Translations under genes and position numbers: made by a program
Part shown: positions 50,607-60,689 of the stretch, one piece after another
Position numbering within the stretch: the first letter of the stretch is position 1
Layout: the number at the start of each line of letters is the position of its first letter
Source: Lepidostoma basale
Taxonomy: Eukaryota > Arthropoda > Insecta > Trichoptera > Lepidostomatidae
NCBI GenBank assembly: GCA_022606425.2
Contig: JAHDVF020000510.1
Location: forward strand, 648,566 to 712,565
DNA length: 64,000 nt
Reading direction: 5' to 3'
The notes under the pieces: generated by a model
What the model was told of the DNA's origin: nothing
What the model saw: the letters and a program-made list of their open reading frames with translations, nothing else
Database searches by the model: none

Positions 50607-53600
50607 GTAAGCAATTTCATTATTTTTATTGAATAGATTTTCTTAGTGTCCTAGTGTTACTGAGGATATTAGAGGAACATCAGAATTAGAGGACAGTCAA
50701 GGAGGAACTGGTAGGATCATGTCCAAAGAATGGACACTACCAGACTCCCCTTTATTGCACTACATAATCAATCTTACAGGACTCGTCCTCGTGGAAGACC
50801 TTTTAGAAGATGGAAGAACAGTTGGAAATCCACTCCACCGGAGAAGTAAGCCTCTGGAGAACAGATCACATAGGTTTATATCTAATCGAGCTGCTATTAT
50901 TCTTCCATAATAAATCTGTGGGGTTAACAAATCATGCAGGATTTTGAGACCACACGAGTGGAGGCAATCGTACCAGCATATTACAATGGTGAAATACATT
51001 GCATGGACAATCAAAACACCTCACACAATAGATTCTGAGCCTAACAAAGCCGATGACCGAGTGTGAAAAATGATGAATCAGGGCCCGGGTTCATACACAA
51101 AGGTTACTAGAGGTTGTCCGCAGAGCATCGTGTGCAAAGGAAGCAAAGCATATAAAAGCCGTATAGCCAACCAACCAATACGCCAGTCATTACTACGACT
51201 TCTAACCGACACGAGTCTACGTTATCAAGTCTACGTCACCCGACACTACTGCCCAGCGTAACATCGTACTCAGCTGCTCGCCACCCTTACTCCACCCCGC
51301 TGCTATCGACACCCCGTGAAGTTACTCCACCGTCTTTCAACTCGAATCACGACGAAACATTTCCGTTAATAATCAGATATGAGAACGTTGACCTATTATG
51401 GGTAGAACCCTTAGAGGTACAGAGATGCAGAACTTGCAATATAGGTGAGATGAAATAGGCAATGAAGACGATTCTGCATTTGTTTTATATACCTGATTGT
51501 CTCTTAGACCACTCCCAATCGTTATCATGTCACTCCCATTCGTTTATAGGCTAATTGATTGAATGGTGTTTGCCACTGGCTGTCTCGAAAAATGTATGTT
51601 TTGATCAAGGTGTTATGATTTAAAATTCTAGGAAGATCGACCAAGTGAAACCAGCTGTTAACACGATTCCAAAAGCAGGAGAACGTGTGGACCTGAACTG
51701 GACAAGATACTATAACTTGGAAAACATCAACGCCTGGCTGGATGAAGTGGCTGCGGCTAACCCAACGAAAGTTTCCACAATCATTGCTGGGTCTTCTGTT
51801 GAGGGAAGGGATATCAAAGGAGTAAAGATATCTTTTAAATCTGGACAGAGGGCCGTGTATATAGAAGGTGGTGTTCATGCCCGTGAGTGGATCTCTCCTG
51901 CTACTAGCACGTACCTGATTAATGAGCTGCTGAACAGTGAAGACCCGGTGTTCAGGAGGATTGCGGAAAGCTTCGACTGGTTTATTCTACCGGTTGTCAA
52001 TCCAGATGGCTATGTCTATAGTCATACAATAGTAAGTTACATTTAGAATCGTTTAAGTATCCTTATATATAAAATTTCAATTGTCTGTTTGGTGATGGGT
52101 ATGTCCAATTTGTTTTTTTACTATCGCTTAAAGATTGCATTTCTTCTTCTTCTTGTTCTTCTCCTATTGGAGGTTGAAAAACATCATGGCTATTTCTACC
52201 CTTATTACAGGTTGCACTTACGTGATGGTTTGACAATTACTGTAAACAATTTGCTTAGCCATTATATTGATTCTCATGACATGCGATAGATAGCTGATCT
52301 ATTACAATTTTATCACACTGTCATACCCGGGAATCGAACCCGTGACCTTCGGTATGGCAGTCATAGCTGTTGCCACTCTGCCACAAAGGTCATAATCTTG
52401 CATTCTTTACTGAGATGGGAACTATGGTAAATTATAATTTTATTATGCTTTTTGGTGAGATACACGTAATTTCAGATGAGTTTATTATGAGTTTTATTCG
52501 ATGATCGAAATTAATCTTAGATTTCTTCAACTAAATAACTAACCATCACGCCGTTTCCATTGTGGGGTATGCTAAAATGATGGATCGCCGCCCCGTTCTA
52601 TCCTGACATAACTGTCGCAACTTTTCTACATTCACACATCGTGGATTGTTCCTACTTGGAACTTGGCTGTCTTTCAGTAATTGATTAATTTGGTCATGCC
52701 ATGTCTTCCTCAGTATAATGCATCTCATCTAAAATACGAGTATATGTTAGGTGAGACCTTTCTTTCAATATCTTACTCGCCTATTATTTGTAAACATACT
52801 TCCTGAATATACAAATTCATCTACTGTATTATGTAAACTGAAATAGTTTCAAATATTCTATTTTAATATGTTAAATTCGTATTTTTCCAGACGAGGTTGT
52901 GGCGTAAAAATAGAAAAATATTTTTCATCCCTTGCTACGGGACAGATCTCAACAGAAACTGGGATATCAATTGGGGAAGTATGTTTGAATACATTTTTTT
53001 TTTTTTTCTCCGGCGCTACAACCCTTGGTGGGTCTCAGCCTCCTCCAAGAAACGAATTTCTTGAAGTGTTTGTAACGTAGGTTGTTTTACGAGGTTAGAT
53101 TGTTGGCCTAGCGCCCAACCTCGTTACTAGGATGACCAGGGTTTTTTTTTCCCTTAGCTGGGGGTGACCGGTTTTGTGGCGTCGAAAATCGCCATTCGCC
53201 CTCTCTCTGTTCACATCAACATACGAGTACGTCCAATATGCCACACCCAGTGTTTGCGGGATCATAAAGATCACACGTGGACACCAGAGAGTTTGACTAG
53301 ATGGTAGTGTTGTTGATATTATGTCACTATGGCGTTTCATGGTAGGGGAGAACCACCATGAAGAGAACATTTTTTATCTCCTTGCTGTAAATACAAAATC
53401 AATACACTGTTTCAAAAACATAGTATGAAGTTTTGTAGAGTATTCATTCCTTCTATAATTCCTAAAGTGAATTTAGAATTCAATTATCAGATTCTAGGTT
53501 ATGGATAATTTTATAAAAAATGGGAAATGTTCTCTTCAAGGGATAGTGTACCATGAAGAGAACACTAGTTCCCATGAAGAGATTCCCACTTCTTGTGCCT

Positions 53601-56600
53601 GCTTTGATCGTTTAATAACTTTCCACAATAATGTTGTTGCAATACTTGTCTCCTTAGCTACACTGCGAATGCTTTTCTTTTGTGCGATGGCGGCATCTAT
53701 AGCATCTTTGAATTCGTCGTCCGTCTTTATTTTCGGCATCTAAAAAAATGTATGATTGGGTACATCTTTTGTGATAGATAATTTTAAATAATATTATTTA
53801 ATAAACAAAACACACAAAAAAACATGAAGAGAACACTAAACCTATGAAGAGAACGTTCTCTTCATAGGACTGCGGCGTGTTCTCTTCATGGAATTAGGAC
53901 TTATTTTAGAAAAACATTGAAATTATCGAGATGGATTTAATATTATTCAATATAACCTTATTACATAAAAACTATATAATCACGTTACACTACGGGTAAA
54001 TCCTTTTTACTCCTAGCTTACTATTAATAGGTCAGCAGATGAAGCAGTCAGCACCGTTTTTTTTTACTACGCCCGTAAACTTCTCTCGTCCACTGTCCGA
54101 AGCACACAGAACGGACATGCGCCCAACTTAACGCGCGATGTCGTCACACCACTGCGATCACGTGAAGGGCTGCGGGATGTCGCTAGGTTTATTACTATCG
54201 TTGCAAATGCAACTGTTCTCTTCATGGGTCGTTCTCTTCGTGGTGGTTCTCCCCTATTTACTGTACATATACCTTCCAGCACGGTATGTCCCAGCAAGAT
54301 ATGCCCCCACGGCCATAACCATCCATTCAAATCCCAAATATTTAAATATTATTTCCTCCTTTTAGCCTCCTTTTAGTTGACAGTATATTTTTGCCCCATA
54401 ATCAATCGGACAGCAGCATTGCATACGCTTTGTATTCTGCTTAATTGATTATTTGGCAATCCAGCGGAATCCATAACACAAAGTCAAGACGAATTTCTCT
54501 TTTAGCTGAAGGAACCGGCAGTTTTGCATGTGATGAGACATATGGAGGCGAAAGCGCATTCTCTGAGATTGAGTCTTCGTCTCTGTCCGAGTTTCTGAGA
54601 TCTATTGGATCCAGCCTGGACGTGTTCATCTCCTTTCATTCGTACGGGCAGATGATGCTGATGCCCTATGGACACACGACAGATCATCTAGATAACTATG
54701 ATGATGTGGTAAGTGTTAATTAATTAACCCTAATGCCATGTTTGTTCCATTAAGACATCCTTCTTCAAGCATAGAGCACGAAGTTTGATTTTTCTTTTAA
54801 TTGTGCGCTTCAACCTGCTTCTTCTATTTCTTCTTCTGCTTTATTTACAACTGTGTTTTGTTATTTACCGGAGCCTGTTCCTGGGATGCAGATGTCCAAT
54901 TGTCTCGCCATATTTTAGGTGGTCTTCCTGCAGGTCGATTTCCTGTTGGTACTTTATTTGCGGCTATATTTATCACTCTTTCAGAAAATGCTCTTTCCAC
55001 ATGATCTCTCCAGTAGCGTCTTCTCAGTCTTCTTCATCGCACGACATCTTCTACATTGCAGATCTTTCTTATTTCATAATTTCTTATTCTGTCTCGGAGT
55101 GTCGTTCCCGCAACGGATCGGAGAGTCTTCATTTCTGTGGTTCTTAGGAGATTTTTTGTTCTGATGGTGTCAGCTCTCGTTTCTATTTCAAATGTCATAA
55201 TAGGACGTTTCAATCTTCACATTCATATATTACAAGATTTCGAAGCACATCGTAGAGATGATACTGCGGAAAGAAGCCAGAGACAATCGAAAGACGGTGG
55301 CAGTTCTACTTCCACCAACTTCTTCCTCTGCTCTAGATGCCCTAGAGTTTGAGAGTCTAGGATTATACTTTATAGCCATATGAGGTCCCACATTCGTGAA
55401 GGACAGTCATCCTTGTACAATAATTCCATAAATATATACTTGAACAATGATGTAAAATTCTGTATAAAGTACAGTTAAATTATTTTCAATAAATTGTTAT
55501 AGTAAGCTTACTAAAAATCAGCCGTATTTTTATTATTATTTTCAGCTTAAAGTCGGAAAAGCTGCCGCCGAAGCTTTAGCGGTCAGACACGGGACTAAAT
55601 AGGCTGTTGGAAATACAGCAGAAACTATCTGTAAGTAAAAAAGTAAGTAAATTAAATCATAGGTATTGACCAGCGAGACTCACACCTAATGCCATATCAA
55701 TCCACCTCAAATATCTTTGTCTCTTTACTGAAGAGTATTCTGGCTTGCGGTATCATGCCTATAATGTTTTCTTGTGAGCGCCCCTCTTGAGTTATTCTGG
55801 TGTCCAGATATATCTTCTTCTTCTTCAAGTGCCCTGTCGGGTCCCCCCAACGTTGGCGATCACCTCGGCGAACCTGTCACTGTCCTGCGCCGCTCGGAAC
55901 AGCTCCTCCACACTTCGGATGCCAGTCCACTCCCTCCCGTTTCGCAGTCAGGAAATTTGTATCCTTCCGGGCCCTCGGCGTCCCTCAATTTTTCCCTCCA
56001 ATATCAGTTGAAGAAGGTGGTACCTTTCCCCACGCAGTATATGACCCAGGTATGAGATCTTTCGAACCTTGTTAGTTGATAACAATTCCCTGTCAACTCT
56101 AGCTCGCCTCAGGACTTCGGTATTGGTAACCATGTCTGTCCAGGGAACTCTGAGCATTCGGTAAAGGAGCTAAATGCTTCCAGTCTGTTCATTGAGTCGT
56201 AGTATAGTAATCCTAAATTTACCAACAACCAAAGGGTTTAAACGTTTTACGTTTTTGTTGAACTTTTAGCAACGAATGGGTGACTACTATGGTGAAGGGG
56301 ACGCTGCTTTCTGAAGCTATCAGCACGGGCTACGGAGCCGAGAGCTGCACGGGCCGTTTCCCGCGCTGCAAAATCAATCAGGCGGCCCTGCACAACATCG
56401 CCAGGGCCGTCTCCAGTCATATCTTCACCAGCGATTGAGGGTTCCCCATTCCCCGCTGCCTTCTTCTTCTCTGGTTTCAATCCTGGGATTGATTTGCAGC
56501 AATTTCCTCTATTATTCTCTTCCATTCTTCCCTGTCTTGTGCGGCTCTTTTGAAATCTGCATATGATGAGCAGCGCACGTCCACCAACAGGTCCTCCAGG

Positions 56601-58064
56601 GACTCTCGGCGTGGGCGTCCCCTAGAGTTTGTCCCCTCGATCATACCCTCCATTATGGCATGCAAGAGACCTTCTTGACGTATTACATGGCCGATCCATC
56701 TTGCACGCCTTTCGGACAAGGTCCTGAGGAGGTGCCTTCCTCCTTCGATTCCTTGAAGAACTTCCTCATTCGTAATGTGGTCTCTCCAGGAAATTCCGCT
56801 GCCATCTGCCGTTAATTACATTCTTCGCAGCTCACATTGATCTTCATAATATTTGTATTGGTAACCATGTCTGTCCAGGGAATTCGGAGCATTCGGCGAT
56901 AGAGTCACATTTCAAATGCTTCCTGTCTGTTCATTGAGTTAACTTTCACGGTCCAAGTTTCACACCCGTACAACAAAACAGACCACACAGTATTTGATCA
57001 TTCTCAGACATATAAACTCTTTAAATTGTTTAATGCTAGTGCCACCCAGAACAACATTTATAGATGTATATTTTGTGTATGTCTCTCATGAGAATGTCCA
57101 AGAATATACATACCTGGGATACAATATTCGATTGGGCCGAGATAACCAAACCGCAGAGCTAAAAAGAAGAATTGGACTAAGCTGGGCAGCTTTCGGAAAC
57201 ATGAGTTACATCCTTAAAAACGTCTGCGTTCTGCCAGTTGGTAATTATGGTCCTGAAACTGTTACACTGTCCAAACAAAGTGCCGAGAAACTACGAGTGA
57301 TCCATGGAAGGAGCCACGTTAGGAATAAGCCTAAGAGACAGAGTCAGAAACGATACGGTGAGAGAAAAAACAAAGGTCACTGACATCATCCACCGGGTGG
57401 CGACTCTAAAATGGCAATAGGCAGGTCACGTAGCCAGAAGCTCAGACGAAAAGTGGACAAGAAGACTGCTGACTTGGAGACCGTGGACGGCAAAGAGAAG
57501 TGCAGGGCGACCGCAACTACGGTGGAAGGATGATCTAGACAGACACGTCGGAATAACCTGGATGCAGTGTGCACATGACAGAAAGACATGAAAGCGAATG
57601 GAGGAGGACTTTGTCCAGGAGTGGACGGGAATAGGCTGAAGAAGAAGAAGTAGATTATGTCTCTTATCGTAAGGGTATTAAAGAATTCGCTATAACTGCA
57701 TCTAAAGAGGTCCACTAACTGCATCTAAGTAGGCGCCTCTGTGTGGCAATTTGGGGCATAAAATAAGTTACGACACCTTGCTCTGCTGAAGCTATGTAGA
57801 ACGTATAGATTGTGTTACGAGAACTTAATAACTTTCATCATCATAATGTTTTAATTTGCAGATAAACATAGTGGCGGATCGATGGATTGGGTGAAGAAAA
57901 CACTGCAAGTTCCCATCGCCTTCACGTTTGAGCTGAGGGATACAGGGACCAACGGTTTCGTCCTTCCAGCCAGCCAAATCATACCCAACTGCCTCGAAAT
58001 CATTGACTCACTAGTTGCACTCTTCACAGAGGGAGACAACATTAACCTTATAACTTTAGGTTAA
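50326..58064 (+). CDS. Zinc carboxypeptidase (M14A), six exons, in-frame stop in exon 5
   Basis: Exons: 50326-50606, 51632-52031, 52891-52978, 54506-54708, 55546-55630, 57862-58064. All introns are GT-AG and the phases agree, giving 420 codons including the stop, the usual length for insect digestive procarboxypeptidases. Residues 1-17 are a signal peptide, about 18-110 the activation domain and the rest the peptidase. Zinc ligands are H176, E179 (HAREW) and H301 (SFHSYG). Substrate and catalytic residues are R235, N248-R249 (LNRNWD), Y353 and E376 (FELRDTG). M360, at the position of Ile255 in bovine CPA, predicts preference for hydrophobic C-terminal residues. Codon 343 is TAG (55600-55602), where the family usually has Tyr; a stop there removes Y353 and E376. 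It is a new pseudogene, a null allele or a sequence error. Confidence 0.88.
50655..50900 (+). mobile_element. RTE-2-like fragment in carboxypeptidase intron 1
   Basis: W.DHVQRMDTTRLPFIALHN, TRPRGRPFRRWKNSWKST and GEQI are readable across frames. It is closest to the copy at 20288-20705. Confidence 0.6.
51060..51600. other. Rest of carboxypeptidase intron 1, mostly unassigned
   Basis: A scrap near 51385-51425 reads LIMGRTLRGTEM, an RTE-2 RSITGRTLR-block remnant. The GC-richer part at 51160-51360 shows nothing I recognise. Confidence 0.35.
51632..52031 (+). CDS. Carboxypeptidase exon 2
   Basis: End of the activation domain and the first half of the peptidase: NWTRYYNLENINAWLDEV, zinc motif GGVHAREWISPA (H176, E179) and NPDGYVYSHT. 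Donor ATA|GTAAGT, phase 0. Confidence 0.9.
52140..52855 (-). mobile_element. SINE and RTE-1 fragments in carboxypeptidase intron 2
   Basis: 52255-52395 is a reverse SINE (B box complement GGGAATCGAACCC intact). 52530-52715 is a reverse RTE-1 3' end (GCCGTTTCCATTGTGGGGTA block, CVNVEKLRQLCQDR). 52745-52855 is a further upstream RTE-1 scrap. Confidence 0.65.
52891..52978 (+). CDS. Carboxypeptidase exon 3
   Basis: TRLWRKNRKIFFIPCYGTDL then NRNWDINWG. Carries R235 and N248-R249. C242 should pair with C265 in exon 4, the same 23-residue spacing as Cys138-Cys161 in bovine CPA. Acceptor TTTTTCCAG, donor GAA|GTATGT (phase 1). Confidence 0.85.
53005..53110 (-). mobile_element. RTE-4 scrap in carboxypeptidase intron 3
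   Basis: CTACAACCCTTGGTGGGTCT and CAGCCTCCTCCAAGAAACG are the complement of the FLEEAKTHQGL end of the LINE at 47575-48000. Confidence 0.6.
53345..54254 (-). mobile_element. pogo-like DNA transposon with iterated 11 bp motif
   Basis: The ends are GGGGAGAACCACCATGAAGA and, inverted, GGGGAGAACCACCACGAAGA, flanked by TA (53343-53344 and 54255-54256). The element is 910 bp. About ten copies of ATGAAGAGAAC, in both orientations, lie in it (53358, 53529, 53553, 53573, 53824, 53844, 53855, 53879, 54215, 54231). A reverse-strand psq-type protein start is inside. It lies in intron 3 of the carboxypeptidase. Confidence 0.7.
53536..53739 (-). CDS. psq-type DNA-binding N-terminus of a pogo-like transposase
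   Basis: The ATG-initiated frame gives MPKIKTDDEFKDAIDAAI, then KKSIRSVAKETSIATTLLWK and VIKRSK, a psq helix-turn-helix like that of pogo transposases. The frame then runs into the repeated ATGAAGAGAAC motif and stops. CENPB-type and DDE domains are absent, so this copy cannot move by itself. Confidence 0.6.
   Translation of the reverse strand: MPKIKTDDEFKDAIDAAIAQKKSIRSVAKETSIATTLLWKVIKRSKQAQEVGISSWELVFSSWYTIP
54375..54460 (-). mobile_element. CR1/L2 LINE scrap
   Basis: The reverse complement matches 24095-24165 (NQLSRIQSVFNAAARLIMGQ coding segment). It ends about 45 bases before the exon 4 acceptor. Confidence 0.65.
54506..54708 (+). CDS. Carboxypeptidase exon 4
   Basis: EGTGSFACDETYGGESAFSE and SSLDVFISFHSYGQMMLMPY, including zinc ligand H301. 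Acceptor TCTCTTTTAG, donor GTG|GTAAGT (phase 0). Confidence 0.88.
54815..55360 (-). mobile_element. RTE-2-like LINE fragment in carboxypeptidase intron 4
   Basis: The tail complement (TTCTTCTATTTCTTCTTCTG) is near 54818. The reverse strand has remnants of GRPPKIW, YWRDHVE and LRTTEMKTLRSVAGTTLRDR, with many breaks. Confidence 0.6.
55546..55630 (+). CDS. Carboxypeptidase exon 5, contains TAG
   Basis: LKVGKAAAEALAVRHGTK, then TAG (55600-55602), then AVGNTAETI in the same frame up to the GTAAGT donor (phase 1). The acceptor (TTATTATTTTCAG) and the frame on both sides of the stop are intact. Confidence 0.85.
55815..56165 (-). mobile_element. RTE-4 LINE 3' end in carboxypeptidase intron 5
   Basis: The tail complement (TTCTTCTTCTTC) is at 55810. 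The reverse frame from 56157 reads RVPWTDMVTNTEVLRRARVD, RKISYLGHILRGERY and GKIEGRRGPGR. Confidence 0.65.
56270..56438 (+). CDS. Orphan coding-like exon, unknown protein
   Basis: After a good acceptor (TTGTTGAACTTTTAG) a 55-codon frame runs NEWVTTMVKGTLLSEAIS, TGYGAESCTGRFPRCKINQA and ALHNIARAVSSHIFTSD to TGA at 56436-56438. It is clearly GC-richer than its surroundings (third positions mostly G/C), shows no low complexity and has no LINE motif. It looks like the last exon of a gene on the + strand, starting in phase 2. I do not recognise the family. No partner exon was found in this intron. It could be a nested gene remnant or an exon displaced by rearrangement. LINE sequence begins about 20 bases after the stop. 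Confidence 0.45.
56460..57000 (-). mobile_element. RTE-4 LINE 3' end in carboxypeptidase intron 5
   Basis: The tail complement (TTCTTCTTCTC) is at 56462. The open reverse frame SERRARWIGHVIRQEGLLHA, NSRGRPRRESLEDLLVDVRC and REEWKRIIEEIAANQSQD is followed by an upstream broken part (TMVTNTNIMK-like) to about 57000. Confidence 0.7.
57000..57650 (+). mobile_element. RTE-3 LINE 3' end in carboxypeptidase intron 5
   Basis: The long copy starts at the YTYLGYNIRLGRDNQTAELK block. It goes through AAFGNMSYILK and SAEKLRV, with frameshift and deletion, then TLKWQ.AGHVARSSDEKW, GRPQLRWKDDL and EEDFVQEWTGIG, with a GAAGAAGAAG tail. Same strand as the gene. Confidence 0.75.
57862..58064 (+). CDS. Carboxypeptidase exon 6
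   Basis: YKHSGGSMDWVKKTL (Y353, specificity residue M360), FTFELRDTGTNGFVLP (E376) and the C-terminal helix, stop TAA at 58062-58064. Acceptor TAATTTGCAG. Confidence 0.88.
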
Positions 58065-58154
58065 ATGACTTCAAAATTTGTTAAAAAATAAGTGAAAATA
58101 CAAAATCAAACTTTTAATTTTTCATCATTTTGAATTATTCTCTAGATTAAAAAA

Positions 58155-58640
58155 ATATATATAGTGATAGGGATCAATCCGGGCGACCAATGAAACGAAT
58201 GTTCCTCTTAACACAGTTTATTGAATTATGAAGTTGCGACAAGCAGTCGATAATATAAACGGTCCTTATATCTATCGTCCTGTCCGGCGGCGAGGTACCG
58301 GTAGAAGTTCCTCCGGGTGATGGGGCAGTCAGTAGTGCAGGGGCGCGATACGGGCATCGTGCAGACAGCGTAGTGGTTCTAGAGGGATGTAGCTCAATCT
58401 GTGTTCCTTTCGAGTTGCCTCGCCAAGCTCACATGCCGAATGACGAAGATGCCCGCCGTTATATAGGCGAGCCCGTCTATCCTAGGGGTTCCGATCTGTG
58501 TTCCGTGGCCCAGCCGGAGCGGCTAAGTTCGGAGCTCTTTTCTCATTTATTAAAATTGCGTGGCACGCGCGGAGCTCCGAGCCGATACCGTGTGGCGGTG
58601 TTTCGGCCTTCTATCTACATACGTATTAATAGATTAACTA
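58155..58640 (-). mobile_element. LTR-like segment (possible solo LTR)
   Basis: GC-rich block unlike its flanks. Read on the reverse strand it has a TATA-like CCTATATAACGGCGG near 58460, then about 250 bases later AATAAACTGTG near 58220 and an end of CCGGATTGATCCCTATCACT. This order (promoter, polyA signal, end) is that of a retrotransposon LTR. No second LTR or gag-pol sequence is in the window, and the exact ends are unclear. Confidence 0.4.
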
Positions 58641-58944
58641 CTTTGAAAATTTGTCTATTTAAAAATATGTTCATGTGATTTAAAATAATCGTATATATTG
58701 ACTCTTCTCTCTCTCTCTCCGATGGCGCTACAGCCCAAATCAAGCTTTGGCCTCCCATTGACTCTTTGACTTTTGACTTGATATTGACTCTTAAAGAACA
58801 CCAAAGAATCTAGTGGTTTGAGAATAGGATCCTAACAATGATGATGGGACCCAAACCTGGTGTTGCAGCGGGTACTTGCAGGCGTAGAAGCAACCAAGAG
58901 AACCGTACAATGACGCAGCAGCCCCTATAACGATGGATTAAGCA

Positions 58945-59515
58945 CGTATGCGGGGCCGGTTGGTTCTGGGAGATAAAACAATCTATGGCCCCTTTGTCGA
59001 AGATAATTATCAGGGACCAACAGACCTACATCACTCAGGATTTCTGAGTTGTGTATACAACCGCCTATCAGTCGAAAAAAATGGACACCCAAGTGAATGT
59101 CTCGTCTCCTCTCGAGTGACTGGTAGCCTAGCATCCCTAGAAAGAAATCAGTTGGAAAGAGCCACGGGTAATATCCATACTCCCTAAGATAGAGGTATCG
59201 CAGAAATTTTGTCTGCACCCTCTCCACCATCAGGGAATATCGAACCTCATGCGGCGCCCAGATAATGGAACTAAATTCCAACCGACTTCTCACCAGAGAG
59301 TTATACAGCAGCTTCAGCACCTGAATATTACGAAAGATCTTGGCGTTTCTAATGACAAAACCAAGCATTTTGAGGGAACTATTACATAGTGAAGTTATGT
59401 GAAGACTAAACGACAAGCGAGCATCGAACAACACCCCTAGATCCATGGACGTCGACGCTCTTTCGAGCTGGGCTTCATCCATTAGATATCTGAAGTAAAT
59501 TGTTTAGCGTCAAGA
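58945..59515 (-). mobile_element. Jockey-B LINE 3' part
   Basis: The reverse frame of 185 codons (ERASTSMDLGVLFDARLSF, KMLGFVIRNAKIFRNIQ, VRSRLEFSSIIWAPHEV, RGHRLFYLPEP) is open. The 3' end is cut at the CRTNLP block by unrelated sequence. It shares about 350 bp of near-identity with 31861-32260. Confidence 0.8.
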
Positions 59516-59700
59516 CCGACCGCAGAAAGATCTCCAGGAAGGCCTAGACAGCGTCTAATGGACAATGTTCTGGCTGATCAGGTTACGTTGGGCAAAACGA
59601 ACTGCTGAGAGCAAAAAGCACAAGATCGAAGAGCTTGGAATAAAGACATCAAGGATAATAAAACTCTTCAAGAATTGTACGACCATGTGAAGTAGGAAAG
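59516..59700 (+). mobile_element. RTE-4-type LINE C-terminus
   Basis: The frame GRPRQRLMDNVLADQVT, then QDRRAWNKDIKDNKTLQELY and DHVK stop, has the GRPR...W C-terminal layout of RTE-like proteins. No AAG tail. Confidence 0.45.
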
Positions 59701-59799
59701 TAAGCTATTTCAAAAAATATATTGATACACATTATAAAAATAAATTATTAACTGTTTAATTTTAAAGATTGTTATAAAATAAGAAATTATTTATTTACT

Positions 59800-59875
59800 T
59801 TTATGAAATTTATGTGACAGCTGTTTCGCCAACCAATATTGGCATTATCAGACGTTACAATTAACTAAACTTTAC
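59800..59875 (-). repeat. PLE-type repeat with hammerhead-like core
   Basis: The reverse strand (59851 to 59816) reads CTGATAA, T, a perfect GCCAA/TTGGC stem, GAAAC, AGCT, GTC. The core has A instead of G at the sixth position of CTGANGA, so it is probably inactive. Similar to 13920-13955. Confidence 0.5.
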
Positions 59876-59904
59876 AACTCAAAAGAAATATGATAATATA
59901 TAAA

Positions 59905-60400
59905 CTGAAGTTAAAAAACAGACTGATAAAGCTAAGGATAGCTAAGGGGCACTGTTTGGGACAATAAGAATATGTTGTGGAAAGCAAAGTTCGAATTTAT
60001 AAAACATGCATCATGCCCATAATGACTAATGGAATCGAAGCAAGAGCAGACACTATCAGAACCAAACATATCTTAAGAGCAGCAGAAATGACAAAATTGC
60101 GACCTATCGTGGGGAGAACCCTTAGAGATAGGATAACCAATGAAGAAATTTGCAAATCCTGCAAAATTGAAGATATAATGAGATTTAGTGAGTAGGCTGA
60201 GAAGACGATTTTGGAGGGACCACATCGAGAGAATGGATCTAGTAAGAATTCCTAAGATCGTGAGGCACCAGACTCCAGAGGGCCATCCACCACTAGGACG
60301 ACCACCAAAAAGGCTAGTCGTCTTCATCACAGGAAGAAGGTTGATATCCTGCATAATCTACAATATCGCAAGATCTACAATAAGAAGAAAATGAAGAGAA
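59905..60400 (+). mobile_element. RTE-2 LINE 3' end
   Basis: ESKVRIYKTCIMPIMTNGIE, RADTIRTKHILRAAEM and RDRITNEEICKSCKIEDIM, then a frameshift near 60190, RLRRRFWRDHIERMD and GRPPKRL, with an AAGAAGAAAATGAAG tail. It is the closest relative of the intact element at 9308. Confidence 0.75.
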
Positions 60401-60459
60401 TTAGTAAAAATGCCTAAGATTTTATTGTTGAATTATTCAAACATTGTTCTGTATTCATC

Positions 60460-60640
60460 AGTGGGGTGCACAGGGTCAACCAGTAAGGCAAGCCCGTCCG
60501 ACATTTTTGTGTTATAATATTTGTAGAGGGTCACGATAATGTATATTTCCGGGTTAAAAAAGAGTTTTATCTTTCTAAATTAATTTCGTGAATTAATTGA
60601 TTTTAAATCCCATTTAAGGCGCATTTTAAATCTCAACTAA
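60460..60640 (+). repeat. hAT-like end, inverted partner at 31125-31310
   Basis: CAGTGGGGTGCACAGGGTCA, AAGGCAAGCCCGTCCGAC and TTTCGTGAATTAATTGATTT are shared with the reverse complement of 31125-31310. No transposase seen. Confidence 0.5.
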
Positions 60641-60689
60641 AAAATAATCTTTAAGATATGTGTGGAATTTAAATCTGTAAAAAAAATAT

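Noticed and set aside
54138..54365. Hydrophobic 75-codon open frame over the right end of the pogo-like element
   Set aside because: It crosses the terminal repeat and repeated 11-mers, has no homologue I recognise, and overlaps intron sequence; chance frame.
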